A DNA stretch of 64,000 bases, taken from assembly GCF_029892845.1 (NCBI RefSeq), contig NZ_JARXVT010000004.1, positions 124,001 to 188,000 of the forward strand, given 5' to 3'. The position numbers and the translations under genes are program-made. The notes below the pieces were generated by a model. That model searched no databases and was not told where the DNA came from. It saw only the letters and a list, made by a program, of their open reading frames with translations. Shown piece after piece: positions 38,063-47,266 of this stretch. This DNA is from Aurantimicrobium minutum (GTDB lineage: Bacteria; Actinomycetota; Actinomycetes; Actinomycetales; Microbacteriaceae). Each line of letters starts with the position of its first letter. Position 1 is the first letter of the stretch.

Positions 38063-40507
38063 TTAGACCACCGTGGAATAGGCAACAATGCCACGTCGAA
38101 CCTGATCCAGGGCCATACGAGCTGTCTTCTGAAGATCACCTGTTGTTACCTGCGCTAACTGATCGAGAAGGTCGATAGTTTGTTTGGACCACCGCACAAA
38201 GTCACCAGCAGGCATGTCAGCGTCAAAGAGAACGTCATCTAACCGTGAACCCTTAGCCCATTTATACATAGCCAGAGAAAGTCCAGTTGCAAGAGGGTTT
38301 GTTCCAGGGAGCTCGTGATAACTCTCAAGCTCTTCTAAGTCAGACCAGAGGTTCTGTGTCTCGTGAAGTACGTCAATGAACTTCCCCCTGGGTAAATAGC
38401 GCTCATTGACCAATCCCTCTTCACGACGAGGTTCAAAAACAATTGCACACGCCATGGCGGCTAGTCCCGGGGCATCAAGCTTATCCCAGAGCTGTAGACG
38501 AATACCTTCTGCAATCAGCAAGTCGCGCTCACCATAAATTTTTCCCAAAGATTCACCCTTAGGAGTGAGCGAAAACTCAGAGCCCTGAGGGTCTTTCATG
38601 AGGTAGTCCATGTCCACCAACACATCACAGACACGATCAAATATCCGCGCAACTGCACCTGTTCGAGTGTTGATTTGTTGCACGAGCTTGTCGGTTTCAC
38701 GCTTTAGTCTCCACCAACGCTCTGCCCAACGTGCATGTTGTTCACGATCGGGACAGTGATGACATGAGTGGCTTTTTAGCTGCTTACGCAATGAGTTCAA
38801 CTCAGAGCTACGTTTCTCTTTTGCTGCTCGTGAACCGGCTTCAGTTTGTTTTTCTAAATCCGTCAACTTGCGACGCAGTGCAGCGTATTCCACGAAGTCA
38901 CCTAAGTGGCATGTCATGGGTTCGGAATATCCGCTGAGAGTCTCTTCCTGCTGTTTGACCTTACGGGCAAGATCAACCACGGCTCGGTCTGCCTGGAATT
39001 GGGCAAAGCTGCTTTCCAGGATTTCACGTGTGCGACTTCGACCAAACTGTTCAATCAGGTTGATTGCCATGTTGTAAGTAGGACGGAAGCTGGAGTTCAG
39101 AGGATATGTTCGCCTGCTGGCAAGAGAAGCTACCGTCTGAGGATCTAAGTTGTTGGCCCATTGAATGAGAGAGTGGCCTTCAACGTCAATCCCGCGACGT
39201 CCAGCACGACCGGTGAGCTGGGTGTACTCCCCCGGCGTGAGTGGGACTCGAGCTTCACCGTTGAACTTTTCAAGTTTCTCCAACACCACTGTTCGTGCTG
39301 GCATGTTGATACCCAACGCGAGTGTTTCAGTTGCAAATACAACCTTGACGAGTTTCTTTTGGAAAAGCTCTTCGACGACTTCCTTGAAAGCAGGAAGCAA
39401 CCCAGCGTGGTGAGCTGCCACACCACGTTCAAGACCTTCGAGCCACTCCCAGTAGCCCAACACACCTAAATCTTCATCGGCAAGGGTGCTGCACCGATCT
39501 TCCACAATGTCACGAATGATTTCTCGTTCTTCAGCATCAGTGAGTCGAATACCAGAGCGCAAGACCTGAGAAACAGCTTGATCACAGCCTGCTCGGCTGA
39601 ATATGAAGGAAATAGCGGGAAGTAGATTCTTTTCATCAAGAAGTTGAATGATGTCAGCACGTTCCATGCGGCCTTGTAGAGGCTGGTTTTGTGCATATTG
39701 TGGACGATTATTTCGTCCACCTCGATGAGCATTGCGACCTGCGGAACGCATGTGAGGTGCACGTTGGTTGGAGTGAGCAAGGCGTAAGAGTTCAGGATTT
39801 ACTCGATGTTCTGCAGCAGCGTGTGAACCATCGAAGAGGTCAATGAATTTGTTACCAACCAAAACATGCTGGTCAAGAGGAACAGGGCGGTCTTCAGAAA
39901 CGATGATGTCAGTATTGCCACGAACTGCCTGCAGCCAATCACCAAACTCTTCCGCGTTCGAGACGGTAGCGCTCAAGCCCACCAGTCTGACGTGTTGGGG
40001 CAGGTGGATGATGACTTCTTCCCAGACAGCTCCTCGGAATCTATCTGCCAAGTAGTGGATTTCATCCATCACAACAAAGCGGAGATCTTTCAACAGATCG
40101 CTATCTGCATAGAGCATGTTGCGCAGAACTTCAGTCGTCATGACGACGATTCGAGCCCCAGAATTGATATTTGTATCGCCGGTCAGGATACCGACGTTTT
40201 CTGCGCCCCACTCTTCTACGAACTCGTTGTATTTCTGGTTCGACAAGGCCTTCATGGGAGTGGTGTAGAAAAGCTTGTCAGCCGGGGTGCTCATGGCCAA
40301 GAAGACGGCAAACTCTGCCACAACTGTCTTTCCTGCACCTGTCGGAGCAGCAACCAGAACACTATTTCCGGATTCCAATACGTTCGCAGCCGCAATCTGG
40401 AAGGGGTCTAAATCGAATGTGCGCTTTTCTCGAAACTCATTGACGAGAGGAGTTTTAGAACGTGCTTGTGCTTGCGCAAAGCGTTCAGCAGCTGAAAGTT
40501 CGGCCAT
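38063..40507 (-). CDS. helY: Ski2/Mtr4-like RNA helicase HelY
   Basis: An 814-residue superfamily 2 helicase. Walker A APTGAGKT is at about 56-63, DEIH in VVMDEIHYLADRFRG (about 146-160), SAT in LVGLSATVSNAEEFGDW, and QLTGRAGRRGID in the C-terminal helicase domain. The rest, with four Cys/His in SHSCHHCPDREQHARW, resembles the DSHCT-type tail. Its role in actinobacteria is poorly known; RNA turnover or processing is likely. A tatA-tatC-helY order is conserved, as in M. tuberculosis. Confidence 0.92.
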   Translation of the reverse strand: MAELSAAERFAQAQARSKTPLVNEFREKRTFDLDPFQIAAANVLESGNSVLVAAPTGAGKTVVAEFAVFLAMSTPADKLFYTTPMKALSNQKYNEFVEEWGAENVGILTGDTNINSGARIVVMTTEVLRNMLYADSDLLKDLRFVVMDEIHYLADRFRGAVWEEVIIHLPQHVRLVGLSATVSNAEEFGDWLQAVRGNTDIIVSEDRPVPLDQHVLVGNKFIDLFDGSHAAAEHRVNPELLRLAHSNQRAPHMRSAGRNAHRGGRNNRPQYAQNQPLQGRMERADIIQLLDEKNLLPAISFIFSRAGCDQAVSQVLRSGIRLTDAEEREIIRDIVEDRCSTLADEDLGVLGYWEWLEGLERGVAAHHAGLLPAFKEVVEELFQKKLVKVVFATETLALGINMPARTVVLEKLEKFNGEARVPLTPGEYTQLTGRAGRRGIDVEGHSLIQWANNLDPQTVASLASRRTYPLNSSFRPTYNMAINLIEQFGRSRTREILESSFAQFQADRAVVDLARKVKQQEETLSGYSEPMTCHLGDFVEYAALRRKLTDLEKQTEAGSRAAKEKRSSELNSLRKQLKSHSCHHCPDREQHARWAERWWRLKRETDKLVQQINTRTGAVARIFDRVCDVLVDMDYLMKDPQGSEFSLTPKGESLGKIYGERDLLIAEGIRLQLWDKLDAPGLAAMACAIVFEPRREEGLVNERYLPRGKFIDVLHETQNLWSDLEELESYHELPGTNPLATGLSLAMYKWAKGSRLDDVLFDADMPAGDFVRWSKQTIDLLDQLAQVTTGDLQKTARMALDQVRRGIVAYSTVV

Positions 40508-40510
40508 CGG

Positions 40511-41335
40511 CTATGCCGACAGTGCTTCAGTTGGAGGAAGCGAGCTTGCCTGATCGTCACTATATTCTGAAACCTTTTTGGTCTTTCGACGATCATGGAG
40601 CCATGCGATTCCAGCAGCCAAGAAATACAGCAGAACCATGGGAATCGCCAGGAGGAACATGGACAGCACATCTGCAGCAGGAGTCGCAATAGCAGTGAAG
40701 AGAGTAATCACAAGAACTGCAATGCGCCAGGCTTTGATGATGCTGTAGGCAGAAAGTAGACCAGCGAAATTGAACAAGACCAAAAATACCGGCAGGACGA
40801 AAGCTACTCCCACGACAAGCACTAGCTTGAGAACAAAATCGAAGTACGTTTTGGCCGTGATGATGGTGGCATCGTCACTAGGAGCAAAGCTCGTCATCAG
40901 GGCCACTATGTGGGGGTAGACATACCAACCCGCTGCACAACCAGCTAGAAATAACGGAATTGCACTGAGCATGAAGCCCAAGGTGTATTTGATTTCACGT
41001 TTTGTCAGCCCTGGCATGAAAAATGCCCAAATTTGATAGAGCCAGAACGGGCTTGAAATGACGATGCCGACTGTGAAAGCAATCTGAAGCTTCAAATCGA
41101 AGGCACTGGTGATGCCGTCATAATTCAGGGTGGCGACTCGACCTTGTTCAGAAGCTACAAGAAAAATCGGTTCCCGCAGTTGTGACAGAAGGAAATCTGC
41201 TGAGAACCAGCCGAGCAAAGCACCTATGACGATAAAGAGGGCAGAGAAATATAGCCTTTTGCGAAGCTCAACAAGATGTCCACCAAGGGACATCTTTCCT
41301 TCGCGCCTGGAGGCTTTAGTCTGCCGTGCCGCCAT
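40511..41335 (-). CDS. tatC: Twin-arginine translocase subunit TatC
   Basis: A 274-residue membrane protein with six helices. It has the cytoplasmic N-terminal signal-binding line GGHLVELRKRLYFSAL (about 18-33) and FLLSQLREPIF, and the family line FWLYQIWAFFMPGLTKREIKY (split across about 97-117) with the conserved Glu. It recognises the twin-arginine signal and recruits TatA. No tatB is adjacent. The ATG follows the tatA stop by 6 nt. Confidence 0.96.
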   Translation of the reverse strand: MAARQTKASRREGKMSLGGHLVELRKRLYFSALFIVIGALLGWFSADFLLSQLREPIFLVASEQGRVATLNYDGITSAFDLKLQIAFTVGIVISSPFWLYQIWAFFMPGLTKREIKYTLGFMLSAIPLFLAGCAAGWYVYPHIVALMTSFAPSDDATIITAKTYFDFVLKLVLVVGVAFVLPVFLVLFNFAGLLSAYSIIKAWRIAVLVITLFTAIATPAADVLSMFLLAIPMVLLYFLAAGIAWLHDRRKTKKVSEYSDDQASSLPPTEALSA

Positions 41336-41341
41336 GGGCTA

Positions 41342-41551
41342 CTAAGCGGACTTTGACGAGTCGCTTGAATCGGTAGAACTTGAGTCAGAAGGAGTCTGAC
41401 CATCTTCCTTCATCTGCTTCACTTCACTTTTGAAGATGCGCATGGACTGCCCCAACGAACGAGCAAGACCAGGAAGCTTGGGTGCACCGAACAACAAAAG
41501 AATGATGGCAATGATGATGAGCAAGTGCCAACCGGAGAGATTTCCTAGCAT
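41342..41551 (-). CDS. tatA: Twin-arginine translocase subunit TatA
   Basis: A 69-residue pore-forming subunit. A short transmembrane helix ([20 protein letters not shown], about 8-27) is followed by an amphipathic helix ([19 protein letters not shown]) and a Ser/Asp-rich tail. The ATG has GGGAAG 6 nt upstream. Together with TatC it is enough for export in two-component Tat systems; a separate TatB may be elsewhere. Confidence 0.95.
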   Translation of the reverse strand: MLGNLSGWHLLIIIAIILLLFGAPKLPGLARSLGQSMRIFKSEVKQMKEDGQTPSDSSSTDSSDSSKSA

Positions 41552-41593
41552 CTGTACTTCCCTTTGAATTGTTGCGATGGTGTTGTCTATAGT

Positions 41594-42559
41594 TTAGGCG
41601 CTATAGCGAGAGAGTGCCTGCCGCGACCACTCGCTCACAGTGTCAATAGCTACTTGTGGCGAGATGACCCGGATAGATCCCGGAAACTGTGCCACAAAGA
41701 CAGAAACGCTTCCAAGGTCACTAAAAGCGACCTCAACTTCGATCTCATCATCGGAACGTGCGCCTGTTACCTCGGGACGATAGGCCGCCAGCAGAGATAA
41801 AGCTGACTCCTCAACGGCAAAAGTAACCCGAATGTCTGTGTCTTTGATCTCGAAAAGTTCGTCAGAAAGATCGTGAGCTGTCAGCGTTGTCTGAATTGAT
41901 TCCCCAGTCAGGGAGAGTTGAGAAATTCGGTCCAATCGAAAAGTGCGCAACGCTTGACGTTCGTGACACCAGCCACGGAGATACCAAGACTCCCCCACTA
42001 GGTCTAACCGCAAGGGATCAACTGATCGAGGAGTGAGTTCTCCAATGGCAGAACGATACTCAAAACCGACGCTATGACCGGACGTCACAGCCTGACGGAT
42101 GACATCGAGGTCAACGGGGACTGGCGCTGGTGTAACAAGGAGATTTTCTGGTTCGGCCGATGCTCCAGAAGCAATCTTGAGAACGAGCTTGTCAATAATG
42201 GACCTATCCCGTTCGGGAACGATTCCAGAAATGTATTGAAGGCCAGCAAGGAGCGCAGCTGCTTCACGAGCTGAGAACCTGGGTGTCGATTCAACCCCAA
42301 CATGTTGCCAAAGTTCAACAATGTGTTCTTGTTCAAACAAGTCCCAGTTGATGTCAAAGAGATCCTGGTGTTGGTAGTACCCGTCATCGCCGGGAACACC
42401 AGACATCGCAAGTAGTTGAACGAGTTCATCTACTTGGGATGTCGTCAAGTCAAAATGCGTTGCCAATTGCTCGACAGGAACTGGACCTTGTTCAATCAGA
42501 TAGGGAACAAATGACATCAGGTATGTCACTCTGTCTGCAGCTTCCAAACGTGTGGCCAT
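41594..42559 (-). CDS. pafC: WYL-domain regulator PafC
   Basis: A 321-residue protein with an N-terminal winged helix-turn-helix (about 1-75, GPVPVEQLATHFDLTTSQVDEL) and a WYL domain (about 150-230) with GESWYLRGWCHERQALRTFRLDRI (split here: WYLRGWCHE, then FRLDRI). In mycobacteria PafB and PafC form a heteromeric activator of most DNA-damage genes. Its ATG shares one base with the pafB stop (TAATG). The gene is retained here although proteasome and pupylation genes are not seen. Confidence 0.93.
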   Translation of the reverse strand: MATRLEAADRVTYLMSFVPYLIEQGPVPVEQLATHFDLTTSQVDELVQLLAMSGVPGDDGYYQHQDLFDINWDLFEQEHIVELWQHVGVESTPRFSAREAAALLAGLQYISGIVPERDRSIIDKLVLKIASGASAEPENLLVTPAPVPVDLDVIRQAVTSGHSVGFEYRSAIGELTPRSVDPLRLDLVGESWYLRGWCHERQALRTFRLDRISQLSLTGESIQTTLTAHDLSDELFEIKDTDIRVTFAVEESALSLLAAYRPEVTGARSDDEIEVEVAFSDLGSVSVFVAQFPGSIRVISPQVAIDTVSEWSRQALSRYSA

Positions 42560-43554
42560 TAGTTGCGCCCTTCATGGAGAGCGGAAATCGTTACCAACCG
42601 TGAACGCACTGCGTGAATCAACTCTGGCGGCGATTCAACAGTGAGTTGCCCACCGAAGACCGCCAGATCATCAGCGAGAAGTTCCACATCTGAGTATCCG
42701 AAAGACAGAGACGTGTGAGTGGGGTCTAGCTGATATTTGGAGGCAAGCCGAAGTTGAGCATCTGACCCCGGCACTACCGATACTGATGCAGAATTTAGCC
42801 GAGTAAGAGATTCAAGTTCTTGCTGAAGTCGCTGAGCGTATTGTTCTGGAGAAAGAGGGTACGTTTTCTGTGGAATGCGGGTAGGTACAGAAACAATGCG
42901 CTTAAGAAGAAAGGTTCGCTCTGCCTGAACATCGAGGTCAAAGGCCAAAACATACCAAAGTCCACCCCAGTTCAACACCGCTAACGGAGATGCCGTTCGT
43001 TGTTGCGGTTTGCTATCACCGGGTTTGAGATAGCTGAAGGAAAGGATGAGCTCATTCTCTAACGCATCTTCAATTGCAGCGAAAGCTCGGTCATTAGTCC
43101 TGATGTGAGGGGCGACACCGATGAGGGGATCATTTGCTGAAACACCAAGCGATTTGATTTTGGTCAATGCATGACGCGAATCACTAGAAAGTGACGCCTC
43201 CCTCCAGGCATTCGCGGCCACATTGAGCAACGTAAGTTCATCTGAGCTGAAAGTGACATCTTCAGGAAAGTCATAATTGCGTCGTGAAATGGAGTATCTG
43301 ATGTGGTGAGTTTGACCCTCTTCTTCGGGCAACTCCAATGTGTCGATGATGACACCCATCGAACGTATTTCATCCTTGTCGCGTTCAAACATCTTGTCGA
43401 GAGAAGTGTTGCCATTGAAGTCATAGATGTCGCTATAACCACGAACGGTCTTCAGGATCTCGTTCTTTGTAAGACCTTCTCGCGATGACACGAGAGCAAG
43501 AATGAGACTGAAAAGACGGTCTTCTTTCTTAACTCTATTTTCTGCTCGGGCCAT
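42559..43554 (-). CDS. pafB: WYL-domain regulator PafB
   Basis: A 331-residue partner of PafC. It has a winged HTH (about 8-80, LVSSREGLTKNEILKTVRGY), a middle helical part and a WYL domain containing NWGGLWYVLAFDLD (about 196-209) with basic and aromatic ligand-binding residues. WYL domains are thought to sense nucleic-acid ligands. It starts 11 nt after the FKBP gene with a GGAGAAG site, so FKBP-pafB-pafC form an operon. Confidence 0.93.
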   Translation of the reverse strand: MARAENRVKKEDRLFSLILALVSSREGLTKNEILKTVRGYSDIYDFNGNTSLDKMFERDKDEIRSMGVIIDTLELPEEEGQTHHIRYSISRRNYDFPEDVTFSSDELTLLNVAANAWREASLSSDSRHALTKIKSLGVSANDPLIGVAPHIRTNDRAFAAIEDALENELILSFSYLKPGDSKPQQRTASPLAVLNWGGLWYVLAFDLDVQAERTFLLKRIVSVPTRIPQKTYPLSPEQYAQRLQQELESLTRLNSASVSVVPGSDAQLRLASKYQLDPTHTSLSFGYSDVELLADDLAVFGGQLTVESPPELIHAVRSRLVTISALHEGRN

Positions 43555-43565
43555 CTTCTTCTCCG

Positions 43566-44510
43566 TTAGGGAGTAGTACCCAGGATGTCGATCACGAAGA
43601 CCAAAGTGGATCCAGAAGGGATCGTGCCTTTGTCTTGGTCGCCATAGCCCAAATCAGGAGGAATGATGGCGACAATCTGTGAACCCACGGTTTGGCCTTC
43701 TAACGCTTGAGCGAATCCAGGAACGACGCCATTCAAGCTAAGGGTTGCTGGAGTATTTCGTGACCAACTGGAGTCGAAGACAGTTCCATCGTTCCAGAGC
43801 ACACCTGTGTAGTGAACGGTTACGGAACCGCCTGCTTGAACAACAGGGCCATCACCCTTTTTGAGAACTTCAACTTTGAGTTCGGTAGGCGCTGTGGACT
43901 TGGGAACCGTCACGCCGGGAACGCCATTGGCATCTAGTACGACAGCTGGGAAACCGTCTTGCGCGGGTTGGTCCTTGCCATTTGCTTTGGCCAAGCTTGT
44001 TGAGACCAAATCAGCAACAACGACAAGGCTGGTGTCCTTGCCTAGGTCGCCAACAGGTGCACCATTTTGATCAAGAAGATCTGTGGGGGCAATAACAGAA
44101 ACAATCTGACTGCCTGCAGGTGCACACTGAATCGTCGCGACCAGACCGTGAATCAGAGAGTTGTCGTCGAGTGAGGAAGTTTGAAGATCAGTGCCGTCGT
44201 ATTTGGTCTGACCCAGAATGTCGCCAGTTTCACCGTTGTAGATGGTGAAGTCGAGCGTGACAGCTCCACCAGGCAAAGCCGGAGCACCGTCGCCCTTGAC
44301 GAGAATCTTTCGTTCGGTTTTAGATGCCGTCAAAGGAGTGGGGAACGTAGCAGTAGGCAATTCACCGAAACCACCACTGACTTTGACCTTGTCAACTGCA
44401 GAACCGGACTCAGCCAGTGGTGTGCACGAAGCGTCAGAAGATGACGAATTGCACGCACTCAGGCCGACAATCAGGGCAATACTGACAAAAAGGGCAGAAC
44501 TACGACGCAC
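43566..44510 (-). CDS. FKBP-type peptidyl-prolyl isomerase lipoprotein
   Basis: A 314-residue exported protein. The signal peptide has lipobox VGLSAC (Cys20). The C-terminal FKBP domain (about 222-313) has VTVHYTGVLWNDGTVFDSS and GSQIVAIIPPDLGYGD; an N-terminal half (about 60-190) resembles a degenerate second FKBP domain (VTLDFTIYNGETG, GSQIVSVIAPTDLL). It should act in protein folding outside the membrane. GTG at 44510 is chosen for its GAGGAATT site; a GTG at 44552 with a longer n-region is possible because a TAGGCT -10 element lies 6-11 nt before it. Confidence 0.88.
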   Translation of the reverse strand: MRRSSALFVSIALIVGLSACNSSSSDASCTPLAESGSAVDKVKVSGGFGELPTATFPTPLTASKTERKILVKGDGAPALPGGAVTLDFTIYNGETGDILGQTKYDGTDLQTSSLDDNSLIHGLVATIQCAPAGSQIVSVIAPTDLLDQNGAPVGDLGKDTSLVVVADLVSTSLAKANGKDQPAQDGFPAVVLDANGVPGVTVPKSTAPTELKVEVLKKGDGPVVQAGGSVTVHYTGVLWNDGTVFDSSWSRNTPATLSLNGVVPGFAQALEGQTVGSQIVAIIPPDLGYGDQDKGTIPSGSTLVFVIDILGTTP

Positions 44511-44557
44511 AATTCCTCGCAAAAATAGGTATGAGGAAGATTCCCTCAGCACGCTCT

Positions 44558-44563
44558 AGCCTA
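44558..44563 (-). promoter_or_regulatory. FKBP-pafBC -10 element
   Basis: TAGGCT on the minus strand lies in the 66-bp gap after trmI. It predicts a start of transcription around 44551, giving either a leaderless GTG at 44552 or a 41-nt leader to GTG 44510. Confidence 0.45.
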
Positions 44564-44576
44564 TGTCGTGAATTTA

Positions 44577-45587
44577 CTATTCAGCTGGCGACGAGCTGTC
44601 TGGAGCCTGTGAAAGTTCTGCACTTTCTGTGGCAGAACGTACTCTTTTTCGCAAGCTCTTTGGACTGATTTCGCGTCCTCCCAGCACTCCGGGAGTCCAG
44701 GCTTCAAGATCTTCAGCGCTGAAATCGCTCTTTGATGCACGGCGTTTGAGATCTGGGAGCACTGTGCCGGGAGCTAATTTTCGAGCAGTGACCAAGAATG
44801 CAGTGTGGCCAATCATGCGATGTTCAGGTCGCACTGCTAAACCTTCAACGTGCCATCCACGCACAATCGTTTCACTTGATTGAGGGTGAGAAAACTGTCC
44901 GGTCTCACGAAGCGCTTCGACGACTCGAGAGAGCTGCGTCACTGTAGCGACATACATGAGTACTACTCCACCGGGCACAAGCGCATCCGCAACCATGTCC
45001 ACACATTCCCAAGGAGCAAGCATGTCTAGAACGACTCGGTCAGCCTCAGCAGGCTTCACTGTTGAGGGCAGGGCATCCTGAAGATCTCCGACCGTAACAG
45101 ACCAGTTTTCGGGCGTGTATCCGTGGAAGGTCGATACATTTGCTCGAGCAATTTCTGCGAATTCTTCACGGCGCTCAAATGAATACAGGAAACCTTGAGG
45201 GCCAATGGCTCGCAAAAGCCAAAGAGATAAAGCTCCAGAACCAACGCCTGCTTCTACAACGCGTGCACCGGGGAAAATGTCTGCCTGCCCAAGGATGGCT
45301 TGCGCTTCTTTGGGATAAATAATTGCAGCGCCTCGAGGCATCGACATCACAAAGTCGACCAATAATGGCCGCATTACTAAGTACTCAACGCCAGAACTGT
45401 TGAGGACAACGGACGCATCTGGGAGTCCAATAATGTCGTCATGCTTCACAACGCCACGGTGTGTGTGAAATTCGTCTCCATGCTTCAAAGAGACAGTGTT
45501 GATTTTGCCTTTGGGATCCGTGAGCTGGCACCTGTCTCCTGCACGAAAGGGTCCAGGCATATATCGCGGAGTTGTTTCGTGTGTCAT
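44577..45587 (-). CDS. trmI: tRNA (adenine-58-N1)-methyltransferase TrmI
   Basis: A 336-residue SAM enzyme that makes m1A58 in tRNA. The N-terminal beta domain (about 1-75) is followed by a Rossmann fold with the SAM motif VVEAGVGSGALSLWLLRA (about 111-128) and the line VVLDMLAPWECVDM (about 186-199). A charged, Ser-rich tail follows. Its ATG shares one base with the HAD stop. In mycobacteria this gene borders the proteasome ATPase and pup genes; here the FKBP gene follows directly. Confidence 0.93.
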   Translation of the reverse strand: MTHETTPRYMPGPFRAGDRCQLTDPKGKINTVSLKHGDEFHTHRGVVKHDDIIGLPDASVVLNSSGVEYLVMRPLLVDFVMSMPRGAAIIYPKEAQAILGQADIFPGARVVEAGVGSGALSLWLLRAIGPQGFLYSFERREEFAEIARANVSTFHGYTPENWSVTVGDLQDALPSTVKPAEADRVVLDMLAPWECVDMVADALVPGGVVLMYVATVTQLSRVVEALRETGQFSHPQSSETIVRGWHVEGLAVRPEHRMIGHTAFLVTARKLAPGTVLPDLKRRASKSDFSAEDLEAWTPGVLGGREISPKSLRKRVRSATESAELSQAPDSSSPAE

Positions 45588-46276
45588 CAGTTCAGTCCTC
45601 GTTGTGCAGTGAATATGTCAAAAACGCGGTCTGCGGTCACGCCAACCAACGTATCGAGAGTCACATCGGTGGGAATCCCCGAAAGGGGGACAAGATATTC
45701 AACACCGATCGTGACTGCTCCTGAAGAATGTGCAGAACGACAACCTGAAGGGGAATCTTCGAAAGCAACACATCGAGTAATGTCGACACCTAGTTTGTCT
45801 GCTGCTTGCAGGTATGCCTCTGGGTCAGGTTTTGATTTCATGACGTTATCACCTGCCACTACTTCGGTGAGAGGGAGACCAGGTATGAGTGCGACAACAG
45901 ATCGCGCCATTCGCTCAATAGACATGGTTACTAAAGCTTGAGGGATGCCTGCAGTGTGGAACTGCTGAATGAGTTCAAGCGCACCGGGACGCCACGGGAC
46001 GGAAACTTCTAATTGCTCTAGGACCCGATTGGTCAGGGCTTGGATGATTTCATCGATGGAAAGATCCACGCCATGACGCTGCAACTTTTCAGCAGTAGTG
46101 GGTAAACCGTTGCCCACCAATTCCATTCCGTCTTGGTGGGTCCAGATACCGCCAAAGAGTTCAACGAGTTCAATCTCTGCCGTAATCCAATATTCCTCGG
46201 AGTCAACGATGGTTCCATCCATGTCCCACAGAATTGCGTGGGGCATGACAGGGGAACTTGTTTCGCTACTACTCAC
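45587..46276 (-). CDS. HAD-family phosphatase
   Basis: A 229-residue haloacid dehalogenase-like hydrolase of the beta-phosphoglucomutase/CbbY-like group. Motif I is LWDMDGTIVD (Asp18, Asp20), with a cap domain at about 30-95, motif II VTMS, motif III KPDPEAYLQAADKLGV and motif IV VAFEDSPSGCRSA. The substrate is unknown. GTG at 46276 is supported by TAGTCT at -12 to -7; an ATG ten codons later is the alternative. It is coupled to trmI, divergent from the PAC2 gene. Confidence 0.87.
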   Translation of the reverse strand: MSSSETSSPVMPHAILWDMDGTIVDSEEYWITAEIELVELFGGIWTHQDGMELVGNGLPTTAEKLQRHGVDLSIDEIIQALTNRVLEQLEVSVPWRPGALELIQQFHTAGIPQALVTMSIERMARSVVALIPGLPLTEVVAGDNVMKSKPDPEAYLQAADKLGVDITRCVAFEDSPSGCRSAHSSGAVTIGVEYLVPLSGIPTDVTLDTLVGVTADRVFDIFTAQRGLN

Positions 46277-46282
46277 CTAACA

Positions 46283-46288
46283 AGACTA
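46283..46288 (-). promoter_or_regulatory. HAD-trmI -10 element, leaderless
   Basis: TAGTCT is at -12 to -7 of the GTG at 46276 on the minus strand. It abuts the PafBC-like site of the divergent gene. Confidence 0.5.
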
Positions 46289-46289
46289 C

Positions 46290-46312
46290 TTGTCGGTAGA
46301 CCTGAGTATTCT
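46290..46312 (+). promoter_or_regulatory. PafBC-type damage promoter candidate
   Basis: TTGTCGGTA (46290-46298), an 8-bp spacer and TATTCT (46307-46312) match the mycobacterial PafBC promoter TTGTCRGTG-N8-TANNNT except for the last base of the first block. Transcription would start near 46319, 24 nt before the PAC2 GTG. Confidence 0.45.
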
Positions 46313-46342
46313 TGGTAACGAAGTAGAACGGGGTTCCCCACA

Positions 46343-47266
46343 GTGAGTAACGCACGCAATCCATTCAGAGGTCGCCTCCTCGTGGTGGCATTCGAAGGTT
46401 GGAACGATGCTGGAGAGGCAGCAAGCTCCGCAGTAACCACCCTGCAAGAGCAACTCGATGTCATTGCGTTACACACCGTTGATCCTGAAACTTTCTACGA
46501 TTTTCAGTTCAACCGTCCAACCATTGGTTTCGACGACGATGGCAATCGTGCGTTGACGTGGCCCACCTCAATTCTTTATGCCCCTATGGTTCCAGCAGAG
46601 CTGGATGAAACTGTCTCAGAAGATCTTCTTCTCGACGTCACGGGAGCTAATGCCAACAACATTTACCTGTTGCAAGGTGTCGAACCCAGCCGAAATTGGC
46701 TCACCTTTACTAATGAAATTCTTGATATCGCGCTCGCCGCGGATATTTCAGCCATTGTGCTCCTGGGGTCGATGCTGGCTGATGTTCCTCACACCAGGCC
46801 GATTTCAACATTTGTTTCAAGCGAAAATGCAGCAGTTCGACATGAGCTTGACGTTGAGCGCAGTACCTATGAAGGTCCAGTTGGAATTTTGAGTGTGATT
46901 GCAGCGGCTGCCGAGGAAGCCGATATCCCCACGGTTGCTATCTGGGCTTCAGTTCCCCATTACGTCCACCAGGGCCCGAGCCCGAAAGCAACTTTGGCGC
47001 TCATTGACAAGCTTGAAGAAATTGTCGACGTAGTAATCCCCCGCGGTGAACTGGTTGCAGAAGCAGCCGAATGGGAAGAGAACATCAACAAACTCGCAGC
47101 AGAAGATGACGATATGTCTTCCTATATTGCGCAGCTCGAGCAGGCACGAGACATGGTTGATTCGCCCGAAGCTACTGGCGAATCCCTGGCTCAAGAGTTT
47201 GAACGATTCCTTCGTACAACTGATAAACCAGACACCGAAGGAACAGAGCCTCCAACTGGTCTCTAG
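46343..47266 (+). CDS. PAC2-family protein
   Basis: A 307-residue member of the family named for a proteasome-assembly chaperone; in actinobacteria its function is unknown. It has the family start [20 protein letters not shown] (residues 11-30), [15 protein letters not shown] and [28 protein letters not shown] (split here: [10 protein letters not shown], then VPHYV). A Glu-rich C-terminal helix follows. The GTG start has no clear ribosome binding site. M. tuberculosis carries a homologue near its proteasome region. It converges with uppP by a 4-nt stop overlap. Confidence 0.87.
   Translation: MSNARNPFRGRLLVVAFEGWNDAGEAASSAVTTLQEQLDVIALHTVDPETFYDFQFNRPTIGFDDDGNRALTWPTSILYAPMVPAELDETVSEDLLLDVTGANANNIYLLQGVEPSRNWLTFTNEILDIALAADISAIVLLGSMLADVPHTRPISTFVSSENAAVRHELDVERSTYEGPVGILSVIAAAAEEADIPTVAIWASVPHYVHQGPSPKATLALIDKLEEIVDVVIPRGELVAEAAEWEENINKLAAEDDDMSSYIAQLEQARDMVDSPEATGESLAQEFERFLRTTDKPDTEGTEPPTGL

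Noticed and set aside
46326-46336. LexA/SOS box GAAC-GGG-GTTC before the PAC2 gene
   Set aside because: The actinobacterial LexA site needs a 4-base spacer; here the spacer is 3 and the flanks do not match. The PafBC-like motif beside it fits better.
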